Below, in pieces: positions 9,013-16,922 of a DNA stretch of 31,087 bases. Under the pieces are notes generated by a model. It saw nothing but the letters and a program-made list of their open reading frames with translations, ran no database searches and was not told where the DNA came from. Source of the stretch: Collinsella sp. (GTDB taxonomy: Bacteria; Actinomycetota; Coriobacteriia; Coriobacteriales; Coriobacteriaceae); the NCBI GenBank assembly GCA_019419405.1, contig DYAA01000138.1:1-31087 (forward strand), given 5' to 3'. How positions within the stretch are numbered: position 1 is the stretch's first letter; the number at the start of each line of letters is the position of its first letter. The translations under genes were made by a program, and so were the position numbers.

Positions 9013-9130
9013 ACACGCCTCTAAACAACTGATATACATGATTGCGTGATTTTCAATCATTCATTTCACGGCGATTACCAGCCGATTTCGGGTTTAATTA
9101 ACGCTAAAACGTTTGACTAGCCATGGTGAA

Positions 9131-9153
9131 CAACCCTGCTATCCTGCGGGTTG
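9131..9153. promoter_or_regulatory. Inverted repeat CAACCC-N11-GGGTTG
   Basis: Six-base perfect arms can be extended inward by a GC pair with a bulged T. It overlaps a TTGACG hexamer at 9151-9156. It could be an operator or part of a structured leader if transcription starts upstream; the evidence does not decide. Confidence 0.3.
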
Positions 9154-9177
9154 ACGAAGACTGATATCTCACCTCGT

Positions 9178-9258
9178 CGATACATACTGTCTGGCGAATC
9201 GTTTGTCAATGAATTCGGTGAACGGTAGCAAATACCGTTCAAGCGTATGTATGTATCG
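9178..9258. promoter_or_regulatory. Nested perfect inverted repeats, candidate operator or structured leader of the sialic-acid operon
   Basis: The outer arms CGATACATAC (9178-9187) and GTATGTATCG (9249-9258) are perfect 10-base complements. Inside them lies a perfect 8-base palindrome, GAACGGTA-GCAAA-TACCGTTC (9220-9240). If the promoter at 9281-9310 is real, this is DNA upstream of the promoter and the likely site of a sugar-responsive regulator. If transcription starts further upstream, it would fold into a two-tier RNA stem. I did not recognise the motif as belonging to a named regulator. Confidence 0.5.
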
Positions 9259-9280
9259 GTCGCCGAGCGCGGCACCTCAG

Positions 9281-9310
9281 TTGGGTTCGTCGGTAGGTAA
9301 GGTATATATC
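9281..9310 (+). promoter_or_regulatory. Possible promoter of the sialic-acid operon
   Basis: TTGGGT (9281-9286) is followed after 16 bases by TATATA (9303-9308), or after 18 bases by TATATC. The -10 is good; the -35 matches only the TTG. Predicted initiation would leave a leader of about 60 bases before the binding-protein gene. Confidence 0.35.
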
Positions 9311-9377
9311 GTCCGCAAGTTGCGCGGGGGCACGTCTAGGCGCTCCCGGGTAAGATTCTCTATTGATAGGAGAAGAC

Positions 9378-10991
9378 ATGGCCATCATCAACAAGGGTAT
9401 GTCCAGGCGTTCGTTCCTCGGCCTCACCGGCAGCGTCGCTGCTGTCGCAGGGCTTGGTCTCACCGGCTGCGGTGGCAGCTCTAGCGACGAGGGTTCCGCT
9501 TCCGGTTCCACCGATTCCGCCAACCGTGGCGGCGGCGTGATCACCGCTGGTTCCGCTTACGCTCCGTCCAGCTTCGATCCCGCCAGCACCGGCTCCGCTG
9601 TGGGCCTGGGTGCTAACTGGCACGTCGTCGAGGGCCTCTACGGCATCGATTACCACGACTACAGCACCTTCAACGAGCTCGCCACCGACGATCCCAAGTC
9701 TGTGGACGACACCACTTTCGAGGTCACCATCCGCAAGGGCGCCAAGTTCTCCGATGGCACCGAGGTCACCGCTGACGATGTTGTCGCCTCCTACACCGCT
9801 TGCGCCGCTTCCGCTACCTATGCTCCGTTCTTCCAGCCCTTCGAGTCCATCGAGGCCAAGGACGCCAGCACCGTGACGGTCAAGACCAAGGTCCCCAACT
9901 TCTCCCTGCTCAAGGATCGTCTGGCCATCGTCCGCGTTACCCCGGCCACCCAGACCGAGGAGGATCGCGCCAAGCAGCCGATCGGCTCCGGCCCCTGGAT
10001 GTACGACTCTATCTCCGATACCGAGATCACCCTGGTTCCCAACCCCGAGTACAACGGTGAGTACGCTGCCGAGGATAAGAAGATCCAGTACAGCATCCTG
10101 ACCGACCCCACCGCTCGCGTTACCGCTCAGCAGGAGGGCTCCACGCTCGTTATGGAGCTCGTTACCGCTGACGCCGTCGACCAGCTCGAGAGCGCCGGCT
10201 GCAAGATCGATAACGTTCAGGGTTTCGGCACCCGCTTCATCATGTTCAACGTCGCCAAGGAGCCTTGGAACAACGTCAAGGTCCGTCAGGCTGTCATGTA
10301 TGCGCTCGACACCGAGAAGATGGTCAGCAACACCTTCGCCGGCCTTGCCACCGCTGCCAGCTGCTACCTGCCCAAGAGCTTCACCAACTATCATGAGGCT
10401 TCCACGGTGTACAAGACCGACGCCAAGAAGGCTAAGAAGCTCATCGAGGAGTCTGGCATCACCCCGGGTGCCATCACCCTGCGCACCACCGACAACGAGC
10501 AGATTAAGGGCATGGCCGCCCAGGTCAAGAACGACCTCGACGCTCTCGGCTTCGATGTGACCATCCAGACCGATACCTCGCCGGCCACTTACGCTGCCAT
10601 CGACGGCGGCGAGGCCTACGATATCCTCCTTGCCCCTGGCGATCCTTCCTGCTTCGGCGCCGACCCCGACCTGCTGCTCAACTGGTGGTACGGCGACAAC
10701 GTCTGGATGCAGACCCGTTGCCCGTGGAAGGAGTCCGCTGAGTGGCAGAAGCTCCACGGTCTCATGGACGAGGCTCTTGCCGCCGAGGGCGACGAGCAGC
10801 AGAAGAAGTGGAACGAGTGCTTCGACATCATTGCCGACAATGCCGTTCTGTACCCCGTTGTCCACGTCAAGACCGTCTCCGCTTCCTGGGACGATCCGTC
10901 CACTGCGCCCAACGGCGAGGCCCTCGATGGCTTCAAGGGCATCGGTACGACGAGCATGTCCTTCAGGGGCGTTGCGACCGTCAAGGCGTAA
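9378..10991 (+). CDS. ABC transporter family-5 substrate-binding lipoprotein, probably for sialic acid
   Basis: A 537-residue extracellular solute-binding protein of the peptide/nickel (SBP_bac_5) family. The N-terminus shows SRRSFLG followed by a hydrophobic stretch and the lipobox LTGC with Cys31, so it is a lipoprotein that resembles a Tat substrate. A Ser/Gly/Asp-rich linker follows, then family motifs such as the early GLYGIDY region, FEVTIRKGAKFSDGTEVTADDV and NVKVRQAVMYALD. Although the family is named for peptides, some members bind Neu5Ac (SatA of Haemophilus ducreyi, and the Bifidobacterium breve nan transporter). The co-linear nanA, ROK kinase and nanE genes point to sialic acid here. 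The ATG follows TAGGAGAAGAC. Codon use is strongly biased, suggesting high expression. Ligand assignment is inference. Confidence 0.85.
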   Translation: MAIINKGMSRRSFLGLTGSVAAVAGLGLTGCGGSSSDEGSASGSTDSANRGGGVITAGSAYAPSSFDPASTGSAVGLGANWHVVEGLYGIDYHDYSTFNELATDDPKSVDDTTFEVTIRKGAKFSDGTEVTADDVVASYTACAASATYAPFFQPFESIEAKDASTVTVKTKVPNFSLLKDRLAIVRVTPATQTEEDRAKQPIGSGPWMYDSISDTEITLVPNPEYNGEYAAEDKKIQYSILTDPTARVTAQQEGSTLVMELVTADAVDQLESAGCKIDNVQGFGTRFIMFNVAKEPWNNVKVRQAVMYALDTEKMVSNTFAGLATAASCYLPKSFTNYHEASTVYKTDAKKAKKLIEESGITPGAITLRTTDNEQIKGMAAQVKNDLDALGFDVTIQTDTSPATYAAIDGGEAYDILLAPGDPSCFGADPDLLLNWWYGDNVWMQTRCPWKESAEWQKLHGLMDEALAAEGDEQQKKWNECFDIIADNAVLYPVVHVKTVSASWDDPSTAPNGEALDGFKGIGTTSMSFRGVATVKA

Positions 10992-11054
10992 GACTCGCTT
11001 GAGTCTGTATGCAGGATGTCGGTCGTTGGGACCGTATCCTCATAGTTGAAACAA

Positions 11055-11108
11055 AGACCCGGGCGACCTCGATGTCGCTCGGGTCTTGTAATGAGTATCC
11101 GTACTCAT
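11055..11108 (+). other. Two tandem stem-loops between binding protein and permease genes
   Basis: The first stem pairs 13 bases at 11055-11067 with 11074-11086 (one G-T pair, six-base loop). The second pairs ATGAGTA (11091-11097) with TACTCAT (11102-11108) over a TCCG loop. Neither is followed by a T tract. Such structures often stabilise the upstream binding-protein mRNA or cause partial termination, giving an excess of binding protein over permease. Confidence 0.6.
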
Positions 11109-11148
11109 ATACCAGTTGGTCCTACCGACAAAAGAAAGGGGAGAGAAC

Positions 11149-12105
11149 GTGAACAACTTGCTACGTTTGATTGGAAGGCGTCTTGTGGCGCTGCCGATCA
11201 TGGCATTGGGCGTCACCGTCCTGGTGTTCTTCCTTATGTCGTTCTCCAAGACCGACCCCGCCTACACGGCGTTGGGTGACGGTGCCTCGCCCGAGGCGGT
11301 TGCCGAGTACCATGAGAAGTATGGTCTGGACGACCCCTGGCCTGTGCGCTACGTGCGCTATATGGGCGATTTGATCCATGGCGACATGGGCACCTATGGT
11401 GCTGCTCGCAACTCCGTTGCCAAGCGCATCTCCACGGCCCTGCCCGTCACGATGCAGCTGACCTTCATCGGCCTTGCCATCGGTGCGGTCGTTTCGTTTT
11501 TACTCGGCGTCATCGCGGCACTGTATCGCGACAAATGGCCGGACCAAGTGATCCGCGTCTTTTCCATCGCCGGCTTGGCAACCCCGTCGTTCTGGCTTGC
11601 CGTTCTGTTGATCCTGCTGTTCTCTTCCTACCTTAAGGTGCTTCCGGCATCGGGTGCTCTGCCTCACTTCACCACGAATCCGGCTGGCTATCTGGGACGT
11701 ATGATCATGCCCGCTATCGCCTTGGCATTTCCGCTGACGGGCCAGATGACTCGTATCGTGCGTACCGCCATGGTCGAGGAGCTCGATAAGGATTATGTCC
11801 GTATGGCTCGCGGCGCCGGCGTTCCCGAGAAGGTCGTCGTCGGCATCAACGTTCTTCGCAATGCGCTGATCACCCCGGTCACCACCCTCGGTCTTAAGAT
11901 CGGTTACCTCATGGGCGGCGCCGTCGTCATCGAGGTTATCTTCAACCTCCCCGGCATGGGCACCGCGATTCTGCAGGGCGTTCAGGGCAACGAGGCGAAC
12001 CTGGTTCAGGGCGTCGTTATCGTCGTTGCTCTTGCCTTCATCATCATCAACATCGTGGTTGACATGCTCTACCTGCTCATCAACCCGCGCATCAGGACGG
12101 TGTAG
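11149..12105 (+). CDS. ABC transporter permease, DppB/OppB family (sialic-acid transporter)
   Basis: A 318-residue inner-membrane subunit. It has an N-terminal helix (LIALPIMALGVTVLVFFLMSF-like), a periplasmic segment with YGLDDPWPVRYVRYMGDLIHGDMG, then about five further helices. The cytoplasmic EAA loop that docks the ATPase is DYVRMARGAGVPEKVVVGINVLRNAL. The chosen start is a GTG preceded by AAAGGGGAGAGAAC; the frame extends upstream but without a ribosome site. It is separated from the binding-protein gene by two stem-loops and lies three bases before the permease-ATPase fusion. It would pair with the permease half of that fusion to form the translocation channel. Confidence 0.9.
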   Translation: MNNLLRLIGRRLVALPIMALGVTVLVFFLMSFSKTDPAYTALGDGASPEAVAEYHEKYGLDDPWPVRYVRYMGDLIHGDMGTYGAARNSVAKRISTALPVTMQLTFIGLAIGAVVSFLLGVIAALYRDKWPDQVIRVFSIAGLATPSFWLAVLLILLFSSYLKVLPASGALPHFTTNPAGYLGRMIMPAIALAFPLTGQMTRIVRTAMVEELDKDYVRMARGAGVPEKVVVGINVLRNALITPVTTLGLKIGYLMGGAVVIEVIFNLPGMGTAILQGVQGNEANLVQGVVIVVALAFIIINIVVDMLYLLINPRIRTV

Positions 12106-12108
12106 ATT

Positions 12109-14124
12109 ATGGTAAAGATTCGAGAGAAGCAAACCGAGCAGCTCGAGAAGGCTGCCTCCAAGGGGCTCAAGCTCGGTGGCTGGAAGAAGATGACGCTGTC
12201 TTCTAAGATTGCCGCCGTCGTGTTGGTGCTGGTCGCCCTGACTGCGATTCTGGCGCCCCTTCTTGCCCCCTATAGTCCGGTCGAGATTTTTACGGCTCGC
12301 CAGGCTCCCGGCAACGGATTTATCTTCGGTACCGACGATAAGGGTCGCGACATTCTGTCGCGCATGCTCTACGGTGGTCGTTACTCGCTGATTATCGGCT
12401 TTGGCGCCACTGCCATGGCTCTGGTCTGCGGCTCGGTCGTGGGCGCCCTTGCGGCGGTTTCGCGCAAGGCCGTTTCCGAGACGATCATGCGTATCCTGGA
12501 CATCATCATGTCCATCCCGGGCATCGCCCTCGCGGCCGTCTTCGTCTCCATCCTGGGCAACTCCGTGCCGTCGATCATCTTCGCCATCGGCTTTATGTAC
12601 ACTCCGCAGATTGCCCGTATCGTGCGCGCCAACATCGTGTCCGAGTACGGCGAGGACTATGTCCGCGCGGTCATCGTTTCCGGCGCCAAGGCTCCGTGGA
12701 TTTTGATCAAGCATGTTCTGCGTAACTGCATCGCCCCGATCATGGTCTTCACCGTTACCCTGGTCGCCGACGCCATCATCTTCGAGGCCTCGCTGACCTT
12801 CATCGGCGCTGGTATCCAGGAGCCCACCGCTACCTGGGGCAACATCCTCGCCGACGCCCGCGGCGGCGTGCTCGCCGGCCGTTGGTGGCAGGCGCTGTTC
12901 CCGGGCCTGGCCATCATGATCACCTGCCTGGCGCTCAACATCCTCTCCGAGGGCATTACCGACGCCATGGCCGCTGCTCCCTCCGCCGCCCTGGATCCGA
13001 CCGATTCCTCCAAGCGTCGCGAGGCCGACCTGCTGGTCTCCGACCCCGTTCGCGCCTACAAGGAGCAGGCCCAGTCCCTCTCCGCTCGCCTTGGCGCCCT
13101 GCGCGATGTCGAGCTCAAGCGTGACGATCGCCATGTGCCCGACGAGTCTGTCGAACCGATTCTCTCGGTCCGTGACTTCTGCATTCAGTTTGAGCATCAC
13201 GGCGATATCAACGTCGTCGACCATGTCAACTTTGACGTCCGTCCTGGTCAGACCATGGGCCTGGTGGGCGAGTCCGGTTGCGGTAAGTCCATCACCACGC
13301 TGGCCATCATGGGCCTGACCGACGATGACGAGCACCTTTCCGGCGAGGTCCTTTGGGAGGGCCGCGACCTGCTCAAGATGAGCAAGAAGGAGTGGTTCGG
13401 CCTGCGCGGTACCGATATCGCTATGGTCTATCAGGACGCCCTGTCCTCGCTCAACCCCTCCATGCTCATCTCTGCCCAGATGAAGCAGCTCACCAAGCGC
13501 GGCGGCACCCGCAGTGCCGAGGAACTCCTGGAGCTCGTGGGCCTCGACCCCAAGCGTACGCTCGAGAGCTACCCGCATGAGCTTTCCGGTGGCCAGCGTC
13601 AGCGTGTCCTGATCGCTATGGCCCTTACCCGCGACCCCAAGCTGGTCATCTGCGACGAGCCCACGACCGCTCTGGACGTTACCGTCCAGAAGCAGGTCAT
13701 CAAGCTGCTCAACGACCTTCAGGCCAAGCTCGGCTTTGCCATGATCTTCGTCTCGCATGACTTGGCGCTGGTCGCCGAGGTCGCCCATAACATCACGGTT
13801 ATGTACGCCGGTCAGGTTATCGAGCAGGCGCCCACCAAGGAGCTGCTCACTAACCCGATCCACGAGTACACCCGCGGTCTTCTGGGCTCCGTTCTGTCCA
13901 TCGAGAGCGGTTCGGGCCGTCTGCACCAGGTGCCCGGCGCCGTTCCGAGCCCGCGCGATTTCCCCAAGGGCGATCGCTTCGCGCCCCGCTCGAGCCATCC
14001 GCGCATTGGCCTGGACACCCGTCCGGTCTTCAAGCGCGTGCCCGGCACCGAGCACTTCTATTCCGAGCTCCCCGACGAGGTGCTCAAGGCAAATGGTTTG
14101 ACCCCTCACGCGGAGGTGATGTAG
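12109..14124 (+). CDS. ABC transporter permease-ATPase fusion (DppC + DppD type)
   Basis: 671 residues that combine two normally separate subunits. Residues ~1-300 are a DppC-type permease: the first helix is near 37-58, the FGTDDKGRDILSRMLYGGRYSL motif follows, and the EAA loop is DYVRAVIVSGAKAPWILIKHVLRN. A ~50-residue charged linker leads to an ABC ATPase at ~345-600. This shows Walker A GESGCGKS (387-394), signature LSGGQ (492-496), Walker B Asp516-Glu517 and switch His550. An oligopeptide-transporter C-terminal extension (VPGAVPSPRDFPKGDRFAPR) ends it; in place of the Cys motif common there, no cysteine is seen. No stop or frame break lies between the halves, so the fusion is real in this sequence. 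Translation starts three bases after the preceding stop. Confidence 0.93.
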   Translation: MVKIREKQTEQLEKAASKGLKLGGWKKMTLSSKIAAVVLVLVALTAILAPLLAPYSPVEIFTARQAPGNGFIFGTDDKGRDILSRMLYGGRYSLIIGFGATAMALVCGSVVGALAAVSRKAVSETIMRILDIIMSIPGIALAAVFVSILGNSVPSIIFAIGFMYTPQIARIVRANIVSEYGEDYVRAVIVSGAKAPWILIKHVLRNCIAPIMVFTVTLVADAIIFEASLTFIGAGIQEPTATWGNILADARGGVLAGRWWQALFPGLAIMITCLALNILSEGITDAMAAAPSAALDPTDSSKRREADLLVSDPVRAYKEQAQSLSARLGALRDVELKRDDRHVPDESVEPILSVRDFCIQFEHHGDINVVDHVNFDVRPGQTMGLVGESGCGKSITTLAIMGLTDDDEHLSGEVLWEGRDLLKMSKKEWFGLRGTDIAMVYQDALSSLNPSMLISAQMKQLTKRGGTRSAEELLELVGLDPKRTLESYPHELSGGQRQRVLIAMALTRDPKLVICDEPTTALDVTVQKQVIKLLNDLQAKLGFAMIFVSHDLALVAEVAHNITVMYAGQVIEQAPTKELLTNPIHEYTRGLLGSVLSIESGSGRLHQVPGAVPSPRDFPKGDRFAPRSSHPRIGLDTRPVFKRVPGTEHFYSELPDEVLKANGLTPHAEVM

Positions 14125-14952
14125 ATGAGCGAGACCGCAGTCAACGGCGTCGAGCCGATCATCTTCCTTGATGACGTCCACGTCACCTTTAGGACCCGTA
14201 CCGGCTCGATTCTGCACCCCAACCTGGTTCACGCCGTCCAGGGTGTAACGATTAGGCTCATGCCCGGTCAGACGATCGGCATCGTCGGCGAGTCTGGTTG
14301 CGGTAAGTCCACCACCGCCAACGTCATGTGCGGCCTGCAGGCCCCCACGAGCGGCAAGGTCTACTTTAAGGGCAAGGACGTAACTAAGCGTACCGCCGAG
14401 GACCGTCGCCACATGGGCCGTGTCATCTCGGTCGTGTTCCAGAATCCGGCTACGGCGCTCAATCCCCGCATGGTCGTTCGCGAGCAGCTGCTCGACCCCA
14501 TGCGCGTCCACAACCTGGGTACCGAGGCCGAGCAGGAGAAGCGCGTCAAGGAACTCCTGGAGCTCACCGGTCTGCCCAGCTCCGCTGCCGAGGTTCTTCC
14601 CGGCCAGCTTTCGGGCGGCCAGCGCCAGCGCGTCGCAATTGCCCGTGCCCTGTCGCTGAACCCCGATGCCATCATCGCCGACGAGCCAACCTCGGCTCTG
14701 GACGTTTCGGTCCGCGCGCAGATTCTGAACCTGCTGACCGACCTTAAGAAGGAGCTCGGCCTGGCCATGGTGTTCATCAGCCATGACATCCAGACGGTCC
14801 GCTATATCTCTGACGACATCATCGTTATGAATGGCGGCAAGATCGTCGAGCAGGGCGAGGCCAAGCAGGTCTTCCAGCACCCTCAGGACCCCTACACCAA
14901 GATGCTGCTCGGTGCTGCGCCGTCGCTGCTGCATCCCAAGCTCGGCGAGTAG
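14125..14952 (+). CDS. ABC transporter ATPase, DppF/OppF family (sialic-acid transporter)
   Basis: A 275-residue cytosolic ATPase that pairs with the ATPase half of the fusion. It has Walker A GESGCGKS (55-62), signature LSGGQ (162-166), Walker B Asp186-Glu187 and the switch HD in VFISHDIQTV. The start codon abuts the preceding stop, and GGAGGTG sits inside the end of the fusion gene, so the two are translationally coupled. With the binding protein, the first permease and the fusion, it completes a full family-5 importer. A stem-loop follows it before the esterase gene. Confidence 0.93.
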   Translation: MSETAVNGVEPIIFLDDVHVTFRTRTGSILHPNLVHAVQGVTIRLMPGQTIGIVGESGCGKSTTANVMCGLQAPTSGKVYFKGKDVTKRTAEDRRHMGRVISVVFQNPATALNPRMVVREQLLDPMRVHNLGTEAEQEKRVKELLELTGLPSSAAEVLPGQLSGGQRQRVAIARALSLNPDAIIADEPTSALDVSVRAQILNLLTDLKKELGLAMVFISHDIQTVRYISDDIIVMNGGKIVEQGEAKQVFQHPQDPYTKMLLGAAPSLLHPKLGE

Positions 14953-14968
14953 CCTCGCTTTCCCTCCC

Positions 14969-14996
14969 GTGCGCCCGGTTCCCTTGCCGGGCGCAC
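14969..14996 (+). other. Intercistronic stem-loop after the transporter genes
   Basis: Perfect 10-bp arms GTGCGCCCGG / CCGGGCGCAC with an eight-base loop. No T tract follows, so mRNA stabilisation or partial termination is more likely than full termination; the downstream gene starts 36 bases later with no obvious promoter between. Confidence 0.6.
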
Positions 14997-15032
14997 CTCC
15001 GTTGCGATTTCGAAAGGTTGGGTTCACGAGCC

Positions 15033-16010
15033 ATGCCAAGTGCTCAGGAGCTACAACAGCAATTTGGTGGGTATCGGGGCGCCATGCCCCGTCCATCAGA
15101 TTTCGATCTCTTTTGGAAGGACCGCATGGCCGAGGCCGACGCCGTCGGGCTTGACTATGCGATCGAGACGGCATCGGTCACCGATGCCGTGACCTGCCAG
15201 CTTTTCGACCTCTGGTATACCGGCATGTGTGGCGCTCGCCTGCATGCCAAGTACCTTAAACCCGTCTCGGACGAGCCCGTGCCATTGGTACTTCAGTTCC
15301 ATGGGTATCCGGGTGCAAGCCGCAGCTGGTTTGAGCAGGCGTCGTTTGCGGGCATGGGCATGGCACTCATCGCCCTCGACTGCCCCGGCCAAGGAGGTCC
15401 CTCCGAGGACATTGGTGGATTTGAGGGCACAACGGTCGCGGGCCATATCGTCGCCGGTATCGACGGCGATCCGGCCAACCTCTACTATGTCCGCTTGCAC
15501 CAAGATATTCGCATCCTGTGCCGCATCGTTCGCGAGCTCGAGGGCATCGATCTTGCCCGTGTGTTTGTGAACGGCGCGTCGCAGGGCGGCGGTTTGGGCA
15601 TTGCGACCTGTGCACTTAACAGCGAGCTTATCAATCGCGCCGCCATCCTCTATCCCTTCCTGTCGGATTTCCGCCTGGTCTGGGATTTGGATGCCGACGA
15701 CATTGCCTACGAGGGCCTGCGCTATTGGTCTCGCTGGTTTGACGAGGACTCGACTCGTATTGACGAAGCCTATGCCAAGCTGGCGTACTTCGATTCCAAG
15801 AACTTTGCCCCTATGGTCAAATGCCCCGTGCTGTTTGGCACCGGCACAGCCGATATCGTCTGTCCGCCAGCGACGCAGTTTGCGGTCTATAACAACCTGA
15901 CCTGCGAAAAGCGTCATGAGTTCTTTGAAGGCTTTGGCCACGAGGAGATTCAGGATTTTGACGATCTGATCATTCCGTTTTTCTGCAAGGGAGGGGAGGC
16001 TCATGTCTAA
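15033..16010 (+). CDS. Acetyl esterase, carbohydrate esterase family 7 / AXE1 type (possible sialate O-acetylesterase)
   Basis: A 325-residue alpha/beta hydrolase with no signal peptide, so cytosolic. It matches acetyl-xylan esterase / cephalosporin-C deacetylase: PSDFDLFWKDRM near the N-terminus, LQFHGYPGASRSW oxyanion region, nucleophile Ser183 in GASQGGG, Asp274 in TADIVCPPATQFAVYN and His303 in GHEEI. Triad spacing is close to that of known CE7 enzymes. Family members remove acetyl groups from small sugars and antibiotics. Set between a Neu5Ac transporter and nanA, it may deacetylate O-acetylated sialic acids; that is inference. Start choice is uncertain: the ATG has only a distant AAAGG, and a TTG 15 bases upstream is in frame. 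It overlaps the next gene by eight bases. Confidence 0.88.
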   Translation: MPSAQELQQQFGGYRGAMPRPSDFDLFWKDRMAEADAVGLDYAIETASVTDAVTCQLFDLWYTGMCGARLHAKYLKPVSDEPVPLVLQFHGYPGASRSWFEQASFAGMGMALIALDCPGQGGPSEDIGGFEGTTVAGHIVAGIDGDPANLYYVRLHQDIRILCRIVRELEGIDLARVFVNGASQGGGLGIATCALNSELINRAAILYPFLSDFRLVWDLDADDIAYEGLRYWSRWFDEDSTRIDEAYAKLAYFDSKNFAPMVKCPVLFGTGTADIVCPPATQFAVYNNLTCEKRHEFFEGFGHEEIQDFDDLIIPFFCKGGEAHV

Positions 16011-16854
16011 GTGCGAGAGCAATGTTGACGAGCTGATTGTCCCCGGGCTCGTGGGAATTCCTGGAACGGTTTCGTCAAGGCTCGCAGAATATCGGGACTG
16101 GCGCGGTGATGTCCAAGCAGATGTTTCTGATTTGGAGACATGTGCTATGAATCTTGAGATTCAAGGCCTGGCCATTACGGCGATCGATTTCGCCAATCCG
16201 TATGCCCGCTACTCCGAGGTTTCCTTTGAGCTTGGTGGCGATGTGGTCCACGCACGTTTGATCGAGCCTGCCGGTCGCGCCCGAGCATCCGAGCTTGTGC
16301 CGCTATGTCTGATGTTTCACGACATCGACCGACCCGTGCGGGGATGGCATCACATGACGAGGTTTGCGGCCATGGGATATGCCGTGTTTGCGCTGGACGA
16401 TGAGGCGATTGGACCCAGCGATCTGCGGCAGGGGATTACCTCGCCTGCTTTTGTCAGGCGCGTCCGTTGGGGCTGCGCGTTGGCGGAGGTCGCGCGCAAT
16501 CTTGATGGCATGGACCCCGACCGCATCTTTGCATGGGGCGAGGGACTTGGCGGCGGAGTCGCGCTGGCGGTTTCTGCTCTGGACGAGCGGGGCCTCGCCC
16601 GCACGGCGGTTGCCAATCCGCTTCCTGGCGGCCTCGAGGTGCTGTCGTCTCGGGTGCGCGGATCGGTGCTCATGGGCACATCGCTTATGGATACCGTGAG
16701 CGATCCCAAGGATCAGTTTGCCGTATTCAACGGTCTTGAGTGTGACCGGAGGCATATCATCTATGCAAAATACGCTCACGAGCGCATCAATGCGTTCGAA
16801 AACGAAGTCGTAGACTTTTTTAACCAAACGTTCCACTCGTGTTCTTTGGCCTAG
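16003..16854 (+). CDS. CE7/AXE1-like paralogue lacking the nucleophile serine (probable pseudoenzyme)
   Basis: A 283-residue protein related to the preceding esterase. Shared elements include LMFHDIDRPVRGWHHMTRFAAMGYAVFALDD (oxyanion region), the pre-nucleophile strand DRIFAWGEG, GTSLMDTVSDPKDQFAVFN and AHERI at the end. The nucleophile position is Gly181 (GEGLGGG in place of GASQGGG), while the acid Asp230 and His259 are kept. It lacks most of the segment between the oxyanion strand and the nucleophile elbow. It starts on GGGAGGGGAGGCTC eight bases before the upstream stop, indicating coupled translation and roughly equal synthesis. It may be a regulatory or structural partner of the active esterase, a sugar-binding protein, or a decaying duplicate. 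The intact frame and retained Asp/His argue against simple decay. Confidence 0.78.
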   Translation: MSKCESNVDELIVPGLVGIPGTVSSRLAEYRDWRGDVQADVSDLETCAMNLEIQGLAITAIDFANPYARYSEVSFELGGDVVHARLIEPAGRARASELVPLCLMFHDIDRPVRGWHHMTRFAAMGYAVFALDDEAIGPSDLRQGITSPAFVRRVRWGCALAEVARNLDGMDPDRIFAWGEGLGGGVALAVSALDERGLARTAVANPLPGGLEVLSSRVRGSVLMGTSLMDTVSDPKDQFAVFNGLECDRRHIIYAKYAHERINAFENEVVDFFNQTFHSCSLA

Positions 16855-16880
16855 ACGGCCTGGACACTGCCAACAAGAGT

Positions 16881-16899
16881 GGGTGGCATAGGGCCGCCC
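16881..16899 (+). other. Short intercistronic stem-loop before nanA
   Basis: GGGTGGC (16881-16887) pairs with GCCGCCC (16893-16899) over a five-base loop, with one G-T pair. It lies 23 bases before the nanA start and just upstream of its AAGGAG. Confidence 0.4.
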
Positions 16900-16922
16900 G
16901 CCAGACAACTAAGGAGATTCTT

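Larger units (their letters stand above)
9013..9377 (+). other. 365-base non-coding regulatory region between uvrC and the sialic-acid operon
   Basis: No credible gene lies here. The region is more AT-rich than its surroundings. It holds a 7-bp stem at 9038-9060 (ATGATTG / CAATCAT) shortly after uvrC, without a T tract. A second stem is at 9131-9153 (CAACCC / GGGTTG plus an inner GC pair). Nested inverted repeats lie at 9178-9258, followed by a possible promoter near 9281-9310 and the ribosome site of the next gene. No convincing intrinsic terminator for uvrC was found. Confidence 0.6.

Noticed and set aside
9151..9179. TTGACG at 9151 as the -35 of the main sialic-acid promoter
   Set aside because: No acceptable -10 lies 16-18 bases downstream; the later TTGGGT/TATATA pair is better placed.
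9013..9377. A known riboswitch class before the binding-protein gene
   Set aside because: The repeats do not match the conserved cores of any riboswitch I can recall, and a promoter-like sequence lies downstream of them.
9203..9484. A 93-codon + strand frame overlapping the binding-protein start
   Set aside because: Its product is Arg/Ser-rich with no domain, it runs through the regulatory region into the signal-peptide coding sequence, and it has no convincing ribosome site.
11500..15174. A 1224-codon open frame on the minus strand opposite the transporter genes
   Set aside because: It lies antisense to four well-supported genes, its translation has no recognisable domain, and it is explained by strong GC bias at third codon positions, which removes stops from the mirror frame.
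16003..16854. The second esterase-like gene as a pseudogene
   Set aside because: The frame is intact, has a strong ribosome site and keeps the acid and histidine positions, so a pseudoenzyme is more likely than a dead gene.
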